Assembly: GCA_037367405.1 (NCBI GenBank)
Contig: JAZKJV010000297.1
Coordinates: 124,001 to 188,000, forward strand
Direction: 5' to 3'
Source: Ottelia alismoides
Taxonomy: Eukaryota > Streptophyta > Magnoliopsida > Alismatales > Hydrocharitaceae
Length of the DNA stretch: 64,000 nucleotides
The notes under the pieces were generated by a model. That model saw only the letters and a list, made by a program, of their open reading frames with translations. It searched no databases and was not told the DNA's origin. This document shows, in pieces, positions 35,923 to 47,401 of the stretch. The stretch's first letter is position 1, and each line of letters starts with the position of its first letter. Both the position numbers and the translations under genes were made by a program.

Positions 35923-37325
35923 TCCCGCGGAAGTGTTATATGCATCGTGGATGTGTTGTTGTGTTGCTATAATGTGATGTGTTGAAGGTGGTGTATTACT
36001 TGTATTTTGTTTCAGATGAGGATGGTTCAATGAATTTTGGATGATGTTCTGTTTTGGATAGTCATCCTATCACTTCTAAAAAATCTCCTTTTCTTTTTTC
36101 TTTCTTTATTTCAGGCTTCTCATAACCTAAACACTTTTTTTTGAAATTGTTTTGATCTTTGTTGTTTCTTTTTTAAACAAAAAATGGCATGGTGGGCATG
36201 GGAGGATGAGAAAAAGGGTCGGGCATTTTTTCTTTGGGCCCTATAAAAAGAAAAAAACAATGGGCATGAAGCATACATGTGGGGGACGATGCTCTGGAAT
36301 TCCTACAAAGGTGCAACCTCTTCTTATTTATCTTCTATGTATGGCATGTGTGCAGTCTTGCTGCTCTGCTTGTTTTCAACCCTTCCTACCCTTCCTGACA
36401 TTCTCATCATTCATTGGTATTGTGGCGATCGCTTATGTTGTGGTGCCAACTGAAGCTGTATGCTTCTTTTGATCACGACTACCTTACGTGTCGACGCTTC
36501 ATTCAGAAGCTGTGTGCAACCTCTTCTTATTTATCTTCTGTTGTCAGTGCCGCTCGTGCACCTTTTCTTAATCCTCAAGTTCTTTGATTGTGCCACCTGC
36601 TTTGGTGCTCCAGTGTCATTACTTATTGATTAAAGTGTTAGATTTACTGGGGCCTTGTGGTTTGACACCTCTTTTGCTACCTATTCCTTCTTGCTTCGAT
36701 ACCTCTTTTGGTGCCTATTATCGCTTCATAAGGCCCATATTATGATCTAGTATCCTTGTTGCTTTGCCATACGTTTAATGGCTCATCATGGCTGCTGTAG
36801 CTCGAATAAATGCACAAATTTCATGAACTTCGAAGATATATAATAAAATGAAAACGAACCTTGAGATGAAGCTCATTGAATGGAGTTGATCTAATACACA
36901 TTGTTGCTATGAAGCATCTGAATATTAGGGTTGCATGGTTCGAGAGGGTTAGATGACCACTCAATGCTATGTAAGAAGCAACATGATAGGTGTGTTTTTA
37001 TGTTCATTCTTCTCACCGAAATATGTGGTATTATACCCAATATTTATGGGCAGTGTGTCTATCACCCAAAAGATCAGGGTTCAAATCCTCCTTGCGGAGT
37101 TGCGTTAGGTAGCCGACAACTAGCGTAAAAAAACTCGGATCTTTCAATATGGATTTGAGCAAGAATCCATGTAGCCGACCCTACTTAAAAGTTAAAAGCG
37201 GGAGAAGGCATTGAGTGCCCTATATTTAGGCCCCATTGAGACCCAACTCTTTTACAACAGGCTACGTATGACTAAATACACAACTTCATATTACACAATA
37301 GATGGAATTTTCCACAAGATCCAAC
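35923..37325. other. Unassigned sequence with a possible SINE tail
   Basis: No exon or ORF of recognisable family. At 37050-37100 the text GATCAGGGTTCAAATCCTCC contains a tRNA-type B box (GGTTCAAATCC) followed by a short A-run at about 37125; this may be a decayed tRNA-derived SINE, but no clear A box was found. Confidence 0.35.
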
Positions 37326-37675
37326 TATCACAGGCTCAACCTTATTCGGAAGGAAGACATGGTAAGAAAAAAGGATGAAGAAAGGATTAATGGGGGGATG
37401 GCTTTAAAATATGATTTCCAATACGATTAGTACTTTTCGTGAAGGACTTTCAAATATTATATTCAAAATAAAACAAATTATAAAATAATTATCCAACAAT
37501 TATCACAGGCTCAACCTTATTCAAAAGGAAGAACATGGTAAGAAAAAAGGATGAAGAAGGGATTAATGGGGGATGGCTTTAAAATATGATTTCCAATACG
37601 ATTAATACTTTTCGTGAAGGACTTTCAAATATTATATTCAAAATAAAACAAACTATAAAATAATCATCCCAAACC
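37326..37675. repeat. Tandem duplication, 175-bp unit, two copies
   Basis: Units start TATCACAGGCTCAACCTTAT at 37326 and at 37501, and share GGATGGCTTTAAAATATGAT and TTTTCGTGAAGGACTTTCAA. Few differences separate them, so the event is fairly recent. Confidence 0.85.
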
Positions 37676-39289
37676 AGTGGAGAAAAATAAAAAGTAAATT
37701 ATCCATTCAACTAAATAAAAACTAGAATAAACCTAAAAAATGAGAACAATTTTCAACTGCCAATGATTTTTTTACGCTCAACTACCAATGATAACAAGGT
37801 GATAATATTGCGAGGAAGGTTTCGTTGGAGGAGCACTGGATGAGCTCGTGGTGGGAGAATGGGTGGTTAGGAGTTGATGAGGGTTAGAAAGAGGTTGGGT
37901 GTGGCGAGGGAGGGCAGAACCTGTGTCGATGCAGTTTGGCTGCGCGGGGGGTGGGGGGCTTGTTGGCACTATGGAGGGTGAACTGCCATTGGAGTTGAGG
38001 GTAAGATTCTGCAGTGGCGACTACGTTTCCGTATGGCGGTTCAAGGTGCAATGGTTCGTTGTGGAAGATGAAGGTGGTAGGAGTCCCCCTAAGGTAGAGG
38101 TGCTTCGGGAAGCCTTAAAGCACATCGAAGAGATCATGGAGTTGTGCTGCTCTGGTATGTGGTTAAGTGAGGGCTCGGAGGTGGAGGTGTTGGTGCAAGG
38201 GACCATGCCTCCATCCCCCGTGCACGTGGTGTTGAGAATTGGGCGGAGAGAAGCAGTGTTGAGAATCGGGCGGAGAGAAGCATCGCTTTAGCTTGTGGTG
38301 TTAGAAGAGCACCTTTTGGGAAATAGTCATGGGGAGCTCAGAGGTACGTTGGTGATGCGTTCGGTAATCGCTAAGGATGCTCCAGGGTCGGTGATTGCGG
38401 CGAGAAGACTGTAAGTTGCAAGATTTGCGATGGGAAGGTCAGGAGTCACAAATTTTACAGGTGGTGAAGGTGAAATACCGGTGCCTTTTGGCTCTTGGTG
38501 GTAATCCTAACACAAACATGGCCCTTTTGGATGATGTTCTGCTTGGGCCATCGAATGTGGCTTCAGCTCGGGTGCTACCCATAACCCGATAGTGTTTGTG
38601 GACGCCTCGGTTATTTTGGGTCATGCTTTTCATATCTTGGTTACAGAACCACACCTGGATATGGGATCGGGTTCATACTGCTCTTTGGGTTTTGATTTCC
38701 CAAACTCAGATTCATTTTGGCCCAATTGTGACCTCAAATCCTCGTGCTTCGTTGGGGCATCTAATGCATGCTTTGGAAGGGCCTTAGGGCCCTGTTGGAC
38801 CTTCGTCAACGACGTTGGTTGTTCCTTCGGGAGCTTATATCACCCTTTTTGGGCCTGCGACCTTGGCTGGGTGAGATGGTCTTTTGCATGAAGGGGAGAG
38901 GCCGGTGGAAGGTGCTGCAGGGTCTAGAAGGGTGAGCGATGGTCACGAAGGTGGTGTTGGGAGGAGGGGTTTCGAGCTAGGTTTGGGTGACTATTATAAA
39001 GAAGGAAACGATGATTCCTCACCATGTATGGGTGAAGGGAGGTTTTGAGCGTAAGGGCTCGAACATGCATGTACATGATGACCCGCTTCTTCATGGGGAG
39101 ACTCGAGGAGCCGGGCAATAGTTGGTGTTCTTTTCACGAAAACGTCATTAGGTGGATGTGCTACAGTGGGAAACGAGGCAACTTGAATACAGATGCGAAG
39201 TGGAGTTTTTTTGAAGATTCAGAGCTGGGGGTGAAAGGTTGGAGGAGGGGCTTCTTGTTATCCAGGAGGGGGCAAGTGGGAGAGGGGTG
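37676..39289 (+). other. Probable 5' (ORF1) part of the LINE
   Basis: GC-richer than the flanks, with a plus-strand ORF of 130 codons at 37899-38291 (includes MEGELPLELRVRFCSGDYVS). The text runs without gap into the LINE endonuclease region, and its position fits ORF1, but I see no diagnostic RNA-binding or zinc-knuckle motif. The 5' end of the LINE cannot be placed. Confidence 0.4.
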
Positions 39290-39599
39290 CCGGATCCTAG
39301 GTCTGGATTTTTTGTTTATGTGGTGGAGGAGCTTGCCTTAGATGTTCTTGATGTGGCAAACTGCAAGTATACGTGGATGAGTTCTCGCGATCATGTATAA
39401 CCGTTTTCTCTTGTCTATTGCGGCACTAAAGATGTTCATCATGGCAACTGTTACTTCTCTTCCTAGATCGAGATCGGATCACACACTGTTGTGTTTGGAT
39501 ACGTGCAACGATAGGGGATCGTTGTCTTACTTTAGATTTGAGTGTTGTCGGATGTTGGGGGAGGGCTTTTGTGATTGTTTTGTTTTTTTGGACTGAGTT

Positions 39600-40901
39600 G
39601 GAGGTGGAGGGATCAACTACGGTGAGGTTCGCGTTGAGGCTGGCTGCATTGCGGCATAAGCTGGTTGCATTCAGGAAGGACTCGTGTTGTGCGTGAGTTG
39701 AGGAATCGAGCTCAAGATGAAATGGTGATGCTGGATTTGCTGGAGAATAGTAGGAACCTGGATAAGAAGGAGCTAGTGAGTTGTGGGTGGTGCAGAAGAT
39801 CCATAAGGACGAGGATAGGAAGCGAGATTTTGAGTGGAAGTGTCAGATTAGTGAATGAGGAGGATGCAAATACTATATTCTTTCATGTGGTGGCGAATGG
39901 AAGGAGTAATTTGGTCCACTCGATCGAGGTTAGGGATGGGGAGTTTCATGGGAGGAGGAGATCACGAGGAAGCTTGAGCAAGCGCTTGCCGCATTTTGGG
40001 TTAAGGTGTCTGGGACTGGGGTTGAGCCGCATATCTGACCTTAATGCAGAGTTGTTGACGAGGCCGTTTGGGTCATAAGAAGTTTGCGAGGTTGTATTTG
40101 TCTGAGTCCGGGTGGTTTCCTAAGGTTGGATGGTTTTCCTATTTTCTTTTTCAGGGGGTTTTCGGAGATTGTTGCTGGGAGGTGATGGGGACGGTGTCGG
40201 AGTTTGTAGAGGGGAGTTATGGCTTTGAACAACTTAACCGATCGCTTATTTTTTGCTTCCTAAGAAGGATGTTGTCACAAGGATGGATGACTACCGTTCG
40301 ATTGCTCTTTCTAATGGCATTTATTTGATTGTGGCAAAAGTTTTGGCCAACCAATTGAGGGGGGGGTGCTGAGGACGATCATCTCGCCTGCTCAAAGTGC
40401 CTTCTTGCCTGACAGACATCTCATGGATAGTGTGGTTCTGGCTTCTGAGCTTGTTACTGACTGACGTAGGAGGAAAGCTAAGGGAATTCTATGGAAGGTT
40501 GACTTCTAGATGGTGTATGACTGTGTGGATTGGTGATTCCTTTGGGCATCGCTAGTTAGACGTGGTTTTCCTGATAGGTATATTTTTTAGATGAAGAGAC
40601 ATGTTACGACTGCATCTTCTGCTGTTCCTGTGAATGGGCAGTCGAAGGGAGGATACTTTCAGCCGTAATGCTGGGTTCGTCAGGGGTGCCTTTTGGCACC
40701 ACTTCTTTTTGTTCTTGTGACCGATGCTTTGTCAGTTATGGCGGATCGTGCAGGGGCAGGTGGGTTTTGCTGTGGGTACTCAAAGGAGGAGATTTCGATT
40801 CCCTTTCTTCATTACGCAGATGACACAATCCTTTTTGCAGAAGGAGGTTCAGAGAGTTGTAGAGGTTTCTCGGTGGTTCTCAATATATTCGGTTCTGTAA
40901 C
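39600..40901 (+). pseudogene. LINE RT, N-terminal part (copy 1)
   Basis: In shifting frames: PKKDVVTRMDDYRSIALSNG, AKVLANQL, ISPAQSAFLPDRHLMDSVVL, KGILWKVDF, RQGCLLAPLLFVLVTDALS and the catalytic HYADDTILFAE (about 40813-40845). The YADD motif is intact, but stop codons interrupt the frame, for example in the region corresponding to DF-stop-MVYD near 40508. The hAT-like element follows at 40902. Confidence 0.85.
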
Positions 40902-41203
40902 CAATGTTTGAAAAAATGAAAGGCGGAACGAGGCGTTTTCCCTAGAGGCGAGGCGTAAGCCTCATCTTGTATATGAAACTACGTACAAAAAGTATAGTAA
41001 ATATATTTATTGATGACATTATCTAAATTGACATACATGTAATATACAACGTGAAAGAAAGGATATGTAATTTTCATAAACCTATCTACTACATTTCTAC
41101 CCAATCAAAAATGGAGTCATTGGCTATAATTGTCATTGAAATATCAAAGATAACACATTAGCTAAAAATATTGCAGTGCATAAAGCGTTATGATTAGATG
41201 TAC
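39781..41203 (+). repeat. 1.42-kb tandem duplication, copy 1
   Basis: This interval recurs directly at 41204-42626 with very few differences. It spans the LINE RT and the first 300 bp of the hAT-like insert. Both edges carry TTGT microhomology. Confidence 0.95.
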
Positions 41204-42626
41204 TTGTGGGTGGTGCAGAAGATCCATAAGGAGGAGGATAGGAAGCGGGATTTTGAGTGGAAGTGTCAGATTAGTGAATGAGGAGGATGCAAATACTATA
41301 TTCTTTCATGTGGTGGCGAATGGAAGGAGTAATTTGGTCCACTCGATCGAGGTTAGGGATGGGGAGTTTCATGGGAGGAGGAGATCACGAGGAAGCTTGA
41401 GCAAGCGCTTGCCGCATTTTGGGTTAAGGTGTCTGGGACTGGGGTTGAGCCGCATATCTGACCTTAATGCAGCGTTGTTGACGAGGCCGTTTGGGTCATA
41501 AGAAGTTTGCGAGGTTGTATTTGTCTGAGTCCGGGTGGTTTCCTAAGGTTGGATGGTTTTCCTATTTTCTTTTTCAGGGGGTTTTCGGAGATTGTTGCTG
41601 GGAGGTGATGGGGACGGTGTCGGAGTTTGTAGAGGGGAGTTATGGCTTTGAACAACTTAACCGATCGCTTATTTTTTGCTTCCTAAGAAGGATGTTGTCA
41701 CAAGGATGGATGACTACCGTTTGATTGCTCTTTCTAATGGCATTTATTTGATTGTGGCAAAAGTTTTGGCCAACCAATTGAGGGGGGGTGCTGAGGACGA
41801 TCATCTCGCCTGCTCAAAGTGCCTTCTTGCCTGACGGACATCTCATGGATAGTGTGGTTCTGGCTTCTGAGCTTGTTACTGACTGACGTAGGAGGAAAGC
41901 TAAGGGAATTCTATGGAAGGTTGACTTCTAGATGGTGTATGACTGTGTGGATTGGTGATTCCTTTGGGCATCGCTAGTTAGACGTGGTTTTCCTGATAGG
42001 TAGATTTTTTAGATGAAGAGACATGTTACGACTGCACCTTCTGCTGTTCCTGTGAATGGGCAGTCGAAGGGAGGATACTTTCAGCCGTAATGCTGGGTTC
42101 GTCAGGGGTGCCTTTTGGCACCACTTCTTTTTGTTCTTGTGACTGATGCTTTGTCAGTTATGGCGGATCGTGCAGGGGCAGGTGGGTTTTGCTGTGGGTA
42201 CTCAAAGGAGGAGATTTCGATTCCCTTTCTTCATTACGCAGATGACACAATCCTTTTTGCAGAAGGAGGTTCAGAGAGTTGTAGAGGTTTCTCGGTGGTT
42301 CTCAACATATTCGGTTCTGTAACCAATGTTTGAAAAAATGCAAGGCGGAACGAGGCGTTTTCCCTAGAGGCGAGGCGTAAGCCTCATCTTGTATATGAAA
42401 CTACTTACAAAAAGTATAGTAAATATATTTATTGATGACATTATCTAAATTGACATACATGTAATATACAACGTGAAAGAAAGGATATGTAATTTTCATA
42501 AACCTATCTACTACATTTCTACCCAATAAAAAATGGAGTCATTAGCTATAATTGTCATTGAAATATCAAAGATAACACATTAGCTAAAAATATTGCAGTG
42601 CATAAAGCGTTATGATTAGATGTACT
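41204..42626 (+). repeat. 1.42-kb tandem duplication, copy 2
   Basis: Second copy, offset 1423 bp at the left edge and 1422 bp after loss of one G in a G-run. It repeats LINE RT (YADD at about 42236-42250) and the left end of the hAT-like element. It contains the same internal stops as copy 1, so the LINE was already dead. Confidence 0.95.
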
Positions 42627-42832
42627 TGTTATGACTATTATATAAAATATGACGACATTGACATGCCTTGAATCTAATCTTGTTTTTTCTAGTTAGTATA
42701 TTACATCGTTCATTGTGTCACCTCTTTTAACATTAGCTTTTCTTTAAGCTTTGTCGATTGTGTATTTAAAAGTGTAATATTAAGAATTTCTTGAATAATC
42801 AGAAACGTTTAATGCTCAATATGAATATGAAG

Positions 42833-44037
42833 CATTGGAGTTATTATATTTACAATTATGCTTGTCACCCTTCAATTCTGTAACCCCCCGTGACCTTTGG
42901 GTTTCGTAACCCTTGTACTATGTAGGGTTTTCTCTCTCTATATAAGAGACCCTAGCTCTATGGAATAAACATCTCATTACTTCCTCTTCTCAATATGGTA
43001 TCTGAGCGACGATCTTAGATCGAAGTCTAATACCATAAATCCACCGGCACCACCAGCCCTCTCGTTGCCGACAAGGAGAGATGGCTGGCCTTCCTGCGTC
43101 GCTCGTGGATTCAATGGTCTCGCACAAGGCAGTTTGATCCCCCAACAACACTAGCTGCCTCCTCCAGCGGCACTTAGGCTCCGTTTGGTTGCAGGGTTGG
43201 GCAGGGTTGGGTTGGCCCAACCTGGGGTACCCCTCCTTCCAAACATCTCAATCCTCCTCACAGTTTACTTCACAGGGGTACCCCAACCCAACCCAACCCT
43301 GCAACCAAACGAACCCTTAAAGCGCCGCCCAAGGCTCTAGCAGCTCCAGCCGCACCTCCTGCATAGCCGACACTGCTTGGAGCCCCACCATCTCCAACAA
43401 CCCCTATTTCACGATGACTTGTTTCTCCCAACTTGATGTTCTATACTCTTTATTCTATCAAGTATGAGAGAAAGGGGGAGCTGGAGATGATTCTTCAGGA
43501 CGTTTGCTGCCCAACCACGACTGACAAACCAACATTATAGACTACTACTCATATCATTTGTCGTCACCGAACATCAACTTCTTTGTCAGATTGTATACTT
43601 CTTTTACAACCCGACTTCTACTCCGCGTTGGACTTCTTTTACAATGATTCTTCTCCATGTATGACAGAGATATGTTCTGGTGACCTACAGGCATGGTCGA
43701 TATACGTTTCGGTGACCTGATATCGCAACGACTCTACAAGCGATGCATTATGTGAAGATGCGGTGTATACTTTTTCTTTTTGTTACAAGCTGCAGCTTTC
43801 TCAGCTCCAACTTGAGGGGAAGTGTTGGAGTTACTATATTTACATTTATGTTTGTAGTCCTTCGAGTTTCGTAAACCCCGTGACCCTTCGGGTTCGATAA
43901 CCCTCTGCGAACCTTCGACTTCCTTAACCCCCGTGATCCTTTAGGTTCCGTAACCCTTGTACTCTCTGCGGTTTTCTCTATATATAAGAGACCTTAGCTC
44001 TATGGAGTAAACATCTCATTAGTTCCTCTTCTCAACA
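42833..44037 (+). mobile_element. Non-autonomous copia-type LTR element (1.2 kb)
   Basis: 5' LTR 42833-42995 and 3' LTR 43823-44037 share TATATAAGAGACC, AGCTCTATGGA and ATAAACATCTCATTA-type text. The primer site TGGTATCTGAGCGAC follows the 5' LTR; the polypurine tract AACTTGAGGGGAAG precedes the 3' LTR. Target duplication TGAAG (42828-42832 and 44038-44042). The 5' LTR now begins CATTGGAG where the 3' LTR has TGTTGGAG, and it lacks about 50 bp present in the 3' LTR. The 830-bp interior has no gag or pol. Confidence 0.85.
43177..43316. mobile_element. Tourist-type foldback MITE
   Basis: Ends GGCTCCGTTTGGTTGCAGGG and, reverse-complemented, GGGTTCGTTTGGTTGCAGGG, flanked by TTA on both sides. 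It sits inside the small copia element and is related to the MITE at 30966. Confidence 0.85.
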
Positions 44038-44527
44038 TGAAGAAACTTAAAATTTCAAGCATTCACCTTGTAAATATATATCATAGACAACTATACATTT
44101 ATAATTAAAACTACCAATAAGACAATTTAAATCCTTAGAAAATGCTTTAAAATCCAGAAAACGCCTCACAAAACACCTCAGACCGCCTCACTGCCTCGGA
44201 TCGCCTCGACCTTCTGAGGTGCATGCCTCATCAATACCATCCAAGGCACCCGCCTCAATATTAAAAAGTCTCGCCTTGCCTCACCTCGCCTTGACCGTCT
44301 CGAGGCTAGCCTTTTCAAACCATGGCTGTAATTGGGTTGAGACTTGTTAGAAAATAAGAACATAGAATCAGAATCAAAGATAAAGGGCAAAAACATTAAG
44401 GAACATCGGGATTTTATGTGGAATCGTACTCCCTAATGAGCGGGATGAAATCACGGTAGAACGCCTCAAAGGGCTGATGTGTCTATTGACTTTTTCATCT
44501 GATACATGTGTCATGAAGTATGGGGCT

Positions 44528-44537
44528 TCTTATATAG
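44528..44537 (-). promoter_or_regulatory. TATA-like box in the left LTR-like end
   Basis: CTATATAAGA on the minus strand, with about 185 bp to the proposed LTR end at 44345, a normal distance for a copia-type LTR. The U3 start is not resolved. Confidence 0.4.
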
Positions 44538-46689
44538 CCTCCACAGACCCTCCAAGTCCCACCACTGGTAGATGTGGAGCATGCAATGCTCAGCTTAGAT
44601 AAACAGAAAGAAATCTCAAACTTACACTACAAGATACTATGGACAATAGCAACTCAACGCAAACACAAATGTCGGCTGCTGTTGTGGATGTTGCTTCGCA
44701 CGCTGTGCAAGAGAGGAGGAACAAACACGTTGGAGTGTGAGTCAAACTAAATCTCCTCGTCGGAGAGCATGTGCTTTGTACTGCGCCTGTTAGAGTCACT
44801 GCAATTGAAAATGAGTCTCCACCTAGAGAACTCTGTCCTGCCACATCATGTGGACAACTGCTCCATCTCTCTAAAGGGTCGGACCGAAAAAGGCTAAGGA
44901 GACATCCTCGTCGGAGTCCACGGTCGCTTCGTCGGAGAACCGAGTATCTCCCATATTGGCTCAGAGAATGGAATCTCTACTTTGGAGTCCTTATGAAACC
45001 TCATGAAGAACCTAACCACATGGTATAGGGAATGAGATCTCTACTTTGGAGTTCCTATGGATTACATGAAAACTCTGAGACCAAAAAACAAAAGATGGGG
45101 ACCACATAAAAATGATCGCACACATGTACATATGAAAAGGAGTCTTTCTCTGAAGAACTCGAAGAAATTGGGTTACACAAATATGGAGTGCCTCAAACTT
45201 GGACTCTGAACCTATCCACAGAGTCTGAAACTGAATTGTAGAGTCTGAAAATCTGGCTGGTCTGGAGAATCTGAATCCGACCTGTAACTCTGCACAATAC
45301 TCTCCCTCTCCCATACTTATGGGAAAAAATGACATCGACAATGTTGGCAGAAGACAAGAAAATGAGGAGAAATGAAAAACAATAAGCCATCAATTTTTCC
45401 TGGATTCTTCTCTCGCAATTTTTTTCAAATCATTTTTTTGAACTAAGCCAATCATTTTTTCTTTTTTTTTCTGGTTTTTTTTTGCAAATTTTTCTTGCGT
45501 ATAACTTTCTTTTGTACGTGCCTTTTCTCAAAACACATTTTTTTTGCAATTTTTTTCTCTTGCTTACGATTTTTCTTTTGTATATGCCTTTTAACTTCAA
45601 TTTTTTTTCGAAACATGGCCCAAATAGGACCGCCCCCTTTTTTTAATGTAGCAGAGCCCCCGTTTCAAAAAAAATAATCCAAGCTTGATTGTGCTTTTAA
45701 GTAAATAAAAGGCCTCCAACACACCCGTGCAAAGACTAGGGTTCCCATTGTGGAACCCCCCTTTTTCTGGATATCTCTCTACTGCCGCCGACGCAAGGGT
45801 TGTTACTGGCGTGGTCTTTAACGAAGATTGGGGCCATCTGGACACGGAGTCGCCATCGGAGATGGATGGATCATTATGGAGCTCTGGAATGAGAGGGATC
45901 TTCGCTTCTGCCTGGAATGAGAAGGAACTACGAAGCCTGAAGAGAGTTGCGGTGCCGGAATGAGGATGAGGGGCATCATCGCCCGAAGCTTGGAGGACTA
46001 CATGAGATCGAGGTCTGATGCAGCACTGACCGTCGCTTGGAGCAATGTTTCCGCCCTTGATGGGGCTTCTTCCCCAAGGATCGGGCCGCCACCCTCGATT
46101 GGGGCTCTTCCAGATCAGCGCAACCTGGGGATCTCATGGCCGCCTCGAGGACCGCCTGGAAGTGTAGAGGAGCTTTGGATCTGGGGCGAGTTTTCGCTCC
46201 TGGAGAAGATGCGGCCATCGCTTCTTCTTGTTCTGGATGTGCCTTGGATTCACGCCACTGGGAACCCACTGGGAACCCATTCTCCCAGTGTCGATCATCT
46301 TTTCTTCTTTTCTGACTTTGACCAGATTGTAGCCGTGCCATGTGGTGTTGACGTTGAGGAAGTAGGGTTCCAGAAACCCTAATTTACTTAGACTTTGATT
46401 AAAAAATGATATTAAAAAAACTCTTGTGACCTCACATTGCAACTTGTTGGATCTCCTGGAGGATGCAATATCTTCAGAATAGGAACCACATATAATCTGG
46501 AGATAATCATATTGTCGACGTAGAATTCGGGTTTCAAAAGAAATCCCAGAACTTAATCTTTAATGATACAAAATAATGATCTTCAAACATAAATCTTCAA
46601 GAGCAATCGAGAATGAATCTGATAATTGAATTTCAAATAAACAAAGCATAAAATCTTCAAGAATCGAACCTGGCTTTGATACCATGTTA

Positions 46690-47240
46690 GTTTGGATGTG
46701 GGTCCAATCCTCTTTTGATCCAGCTATGGTTAGGGATAGTTTAAGGAACTATAAAACCCGACTCTTTCATCTTCTCATTGCCACTAAAATCTTTCAGATC
46801 AAAGTATGGATCACTACTCTTGACCAAGTGCGGCATTGGATCACCCCACCTAACCCTATCCTTCAACATTTTGTCAAGTTTCGGGTCATATCTTGTCCTC
46901 GCAAATGGCCTCCCTTTTTCAAGTTCAATTTCTAATGCCTTGGCTTCTACTTCCCATTTTTTGCGCTAAACCCTTGCCCCATTCTAAATTCTTTTCCTTT
47001 GGTTTCTCTTCTCATTTTTGAAGCTTCAACTTCTCCTCTTTGGATACCTTCTTCCCTTGATGGCGATAAATAGGTTCGTCACCTTTTCCACTCTTTGTTG
47101 GATCTAGCTTCTCAAATCTTGCTACATTCTCTGTCTTCTTCCTGTTAATCTCTTTCCGTATCTGAGAACCTGTGTATAAACTGCCTTTTCTTTTCCCTTC
47201 ATCCAACAATTGTTTGACACCTTTTTCTCCGCGTTGAATG
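46690..47240 (-). pseudogene. BUD13: BUD13 retrocopy, C-terminal part (inverted)
   Basis: BUD13 is a subunit of the RES complex, which helps pre-mRNA splicing in the nucleus. On the minus strand this segment encodes its central and C-terminal region without introns: KEINRKKTENVARFEKLDP, GDEPIYRHQGKKVSKEEKLK, then FARTRYDPKLDKMLKDRVRW and GDPMPHLVK, GNEKMKESGFIVP, a stop, and IPNHSWIKRGLD. There are frameshifts near 46960 and a stop near 46740. It ends at the retroelement primer site. The N-terminal part lies to the right on the opposite strand. Confidence 0.85.
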
Positions 47241-47401
47241 CTGTTGAATGCTCAACAGCCTGAGTAAAGGCAAGGGCGAAGGAGGCATTCACTCTTTCTC
47301 GCTCTTTCTCTATGGAATACTTTATCCGATGAAACTACCTCTCTTCCAGCAACTCCTCACTGGCTGCATCACCGCCTTGGTGCCCGAACTCTTGTCGAGA
47401 C

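Larger units (their letters stand above)
40902..44324. mobile_element. hAT-like non-autonomous element, interrupted and partly duplicated
   Basis: Ends CAATGTTTGAAAA and, reverse-complemented, CATGGTTTGAAAA, with flanks TCTGTAAC and GCTGTAAT (6 of 8 match). Joining the flanks restores the LINE coding text FGSV-IGLRL. Subterminal regions are packed with GAGGCG/CGCCTC words. Without the duplicated block and the copia insert, the element is about 0.8 kb and codes for nothing. Confidence 0.7.

Noticed and set aside
35500..37300. Remaining exons of the DFRP1-type gene
   Set aside because: I looked for the second CCCH finger and the C-terminal text typical of the family and saw no match in any frame.
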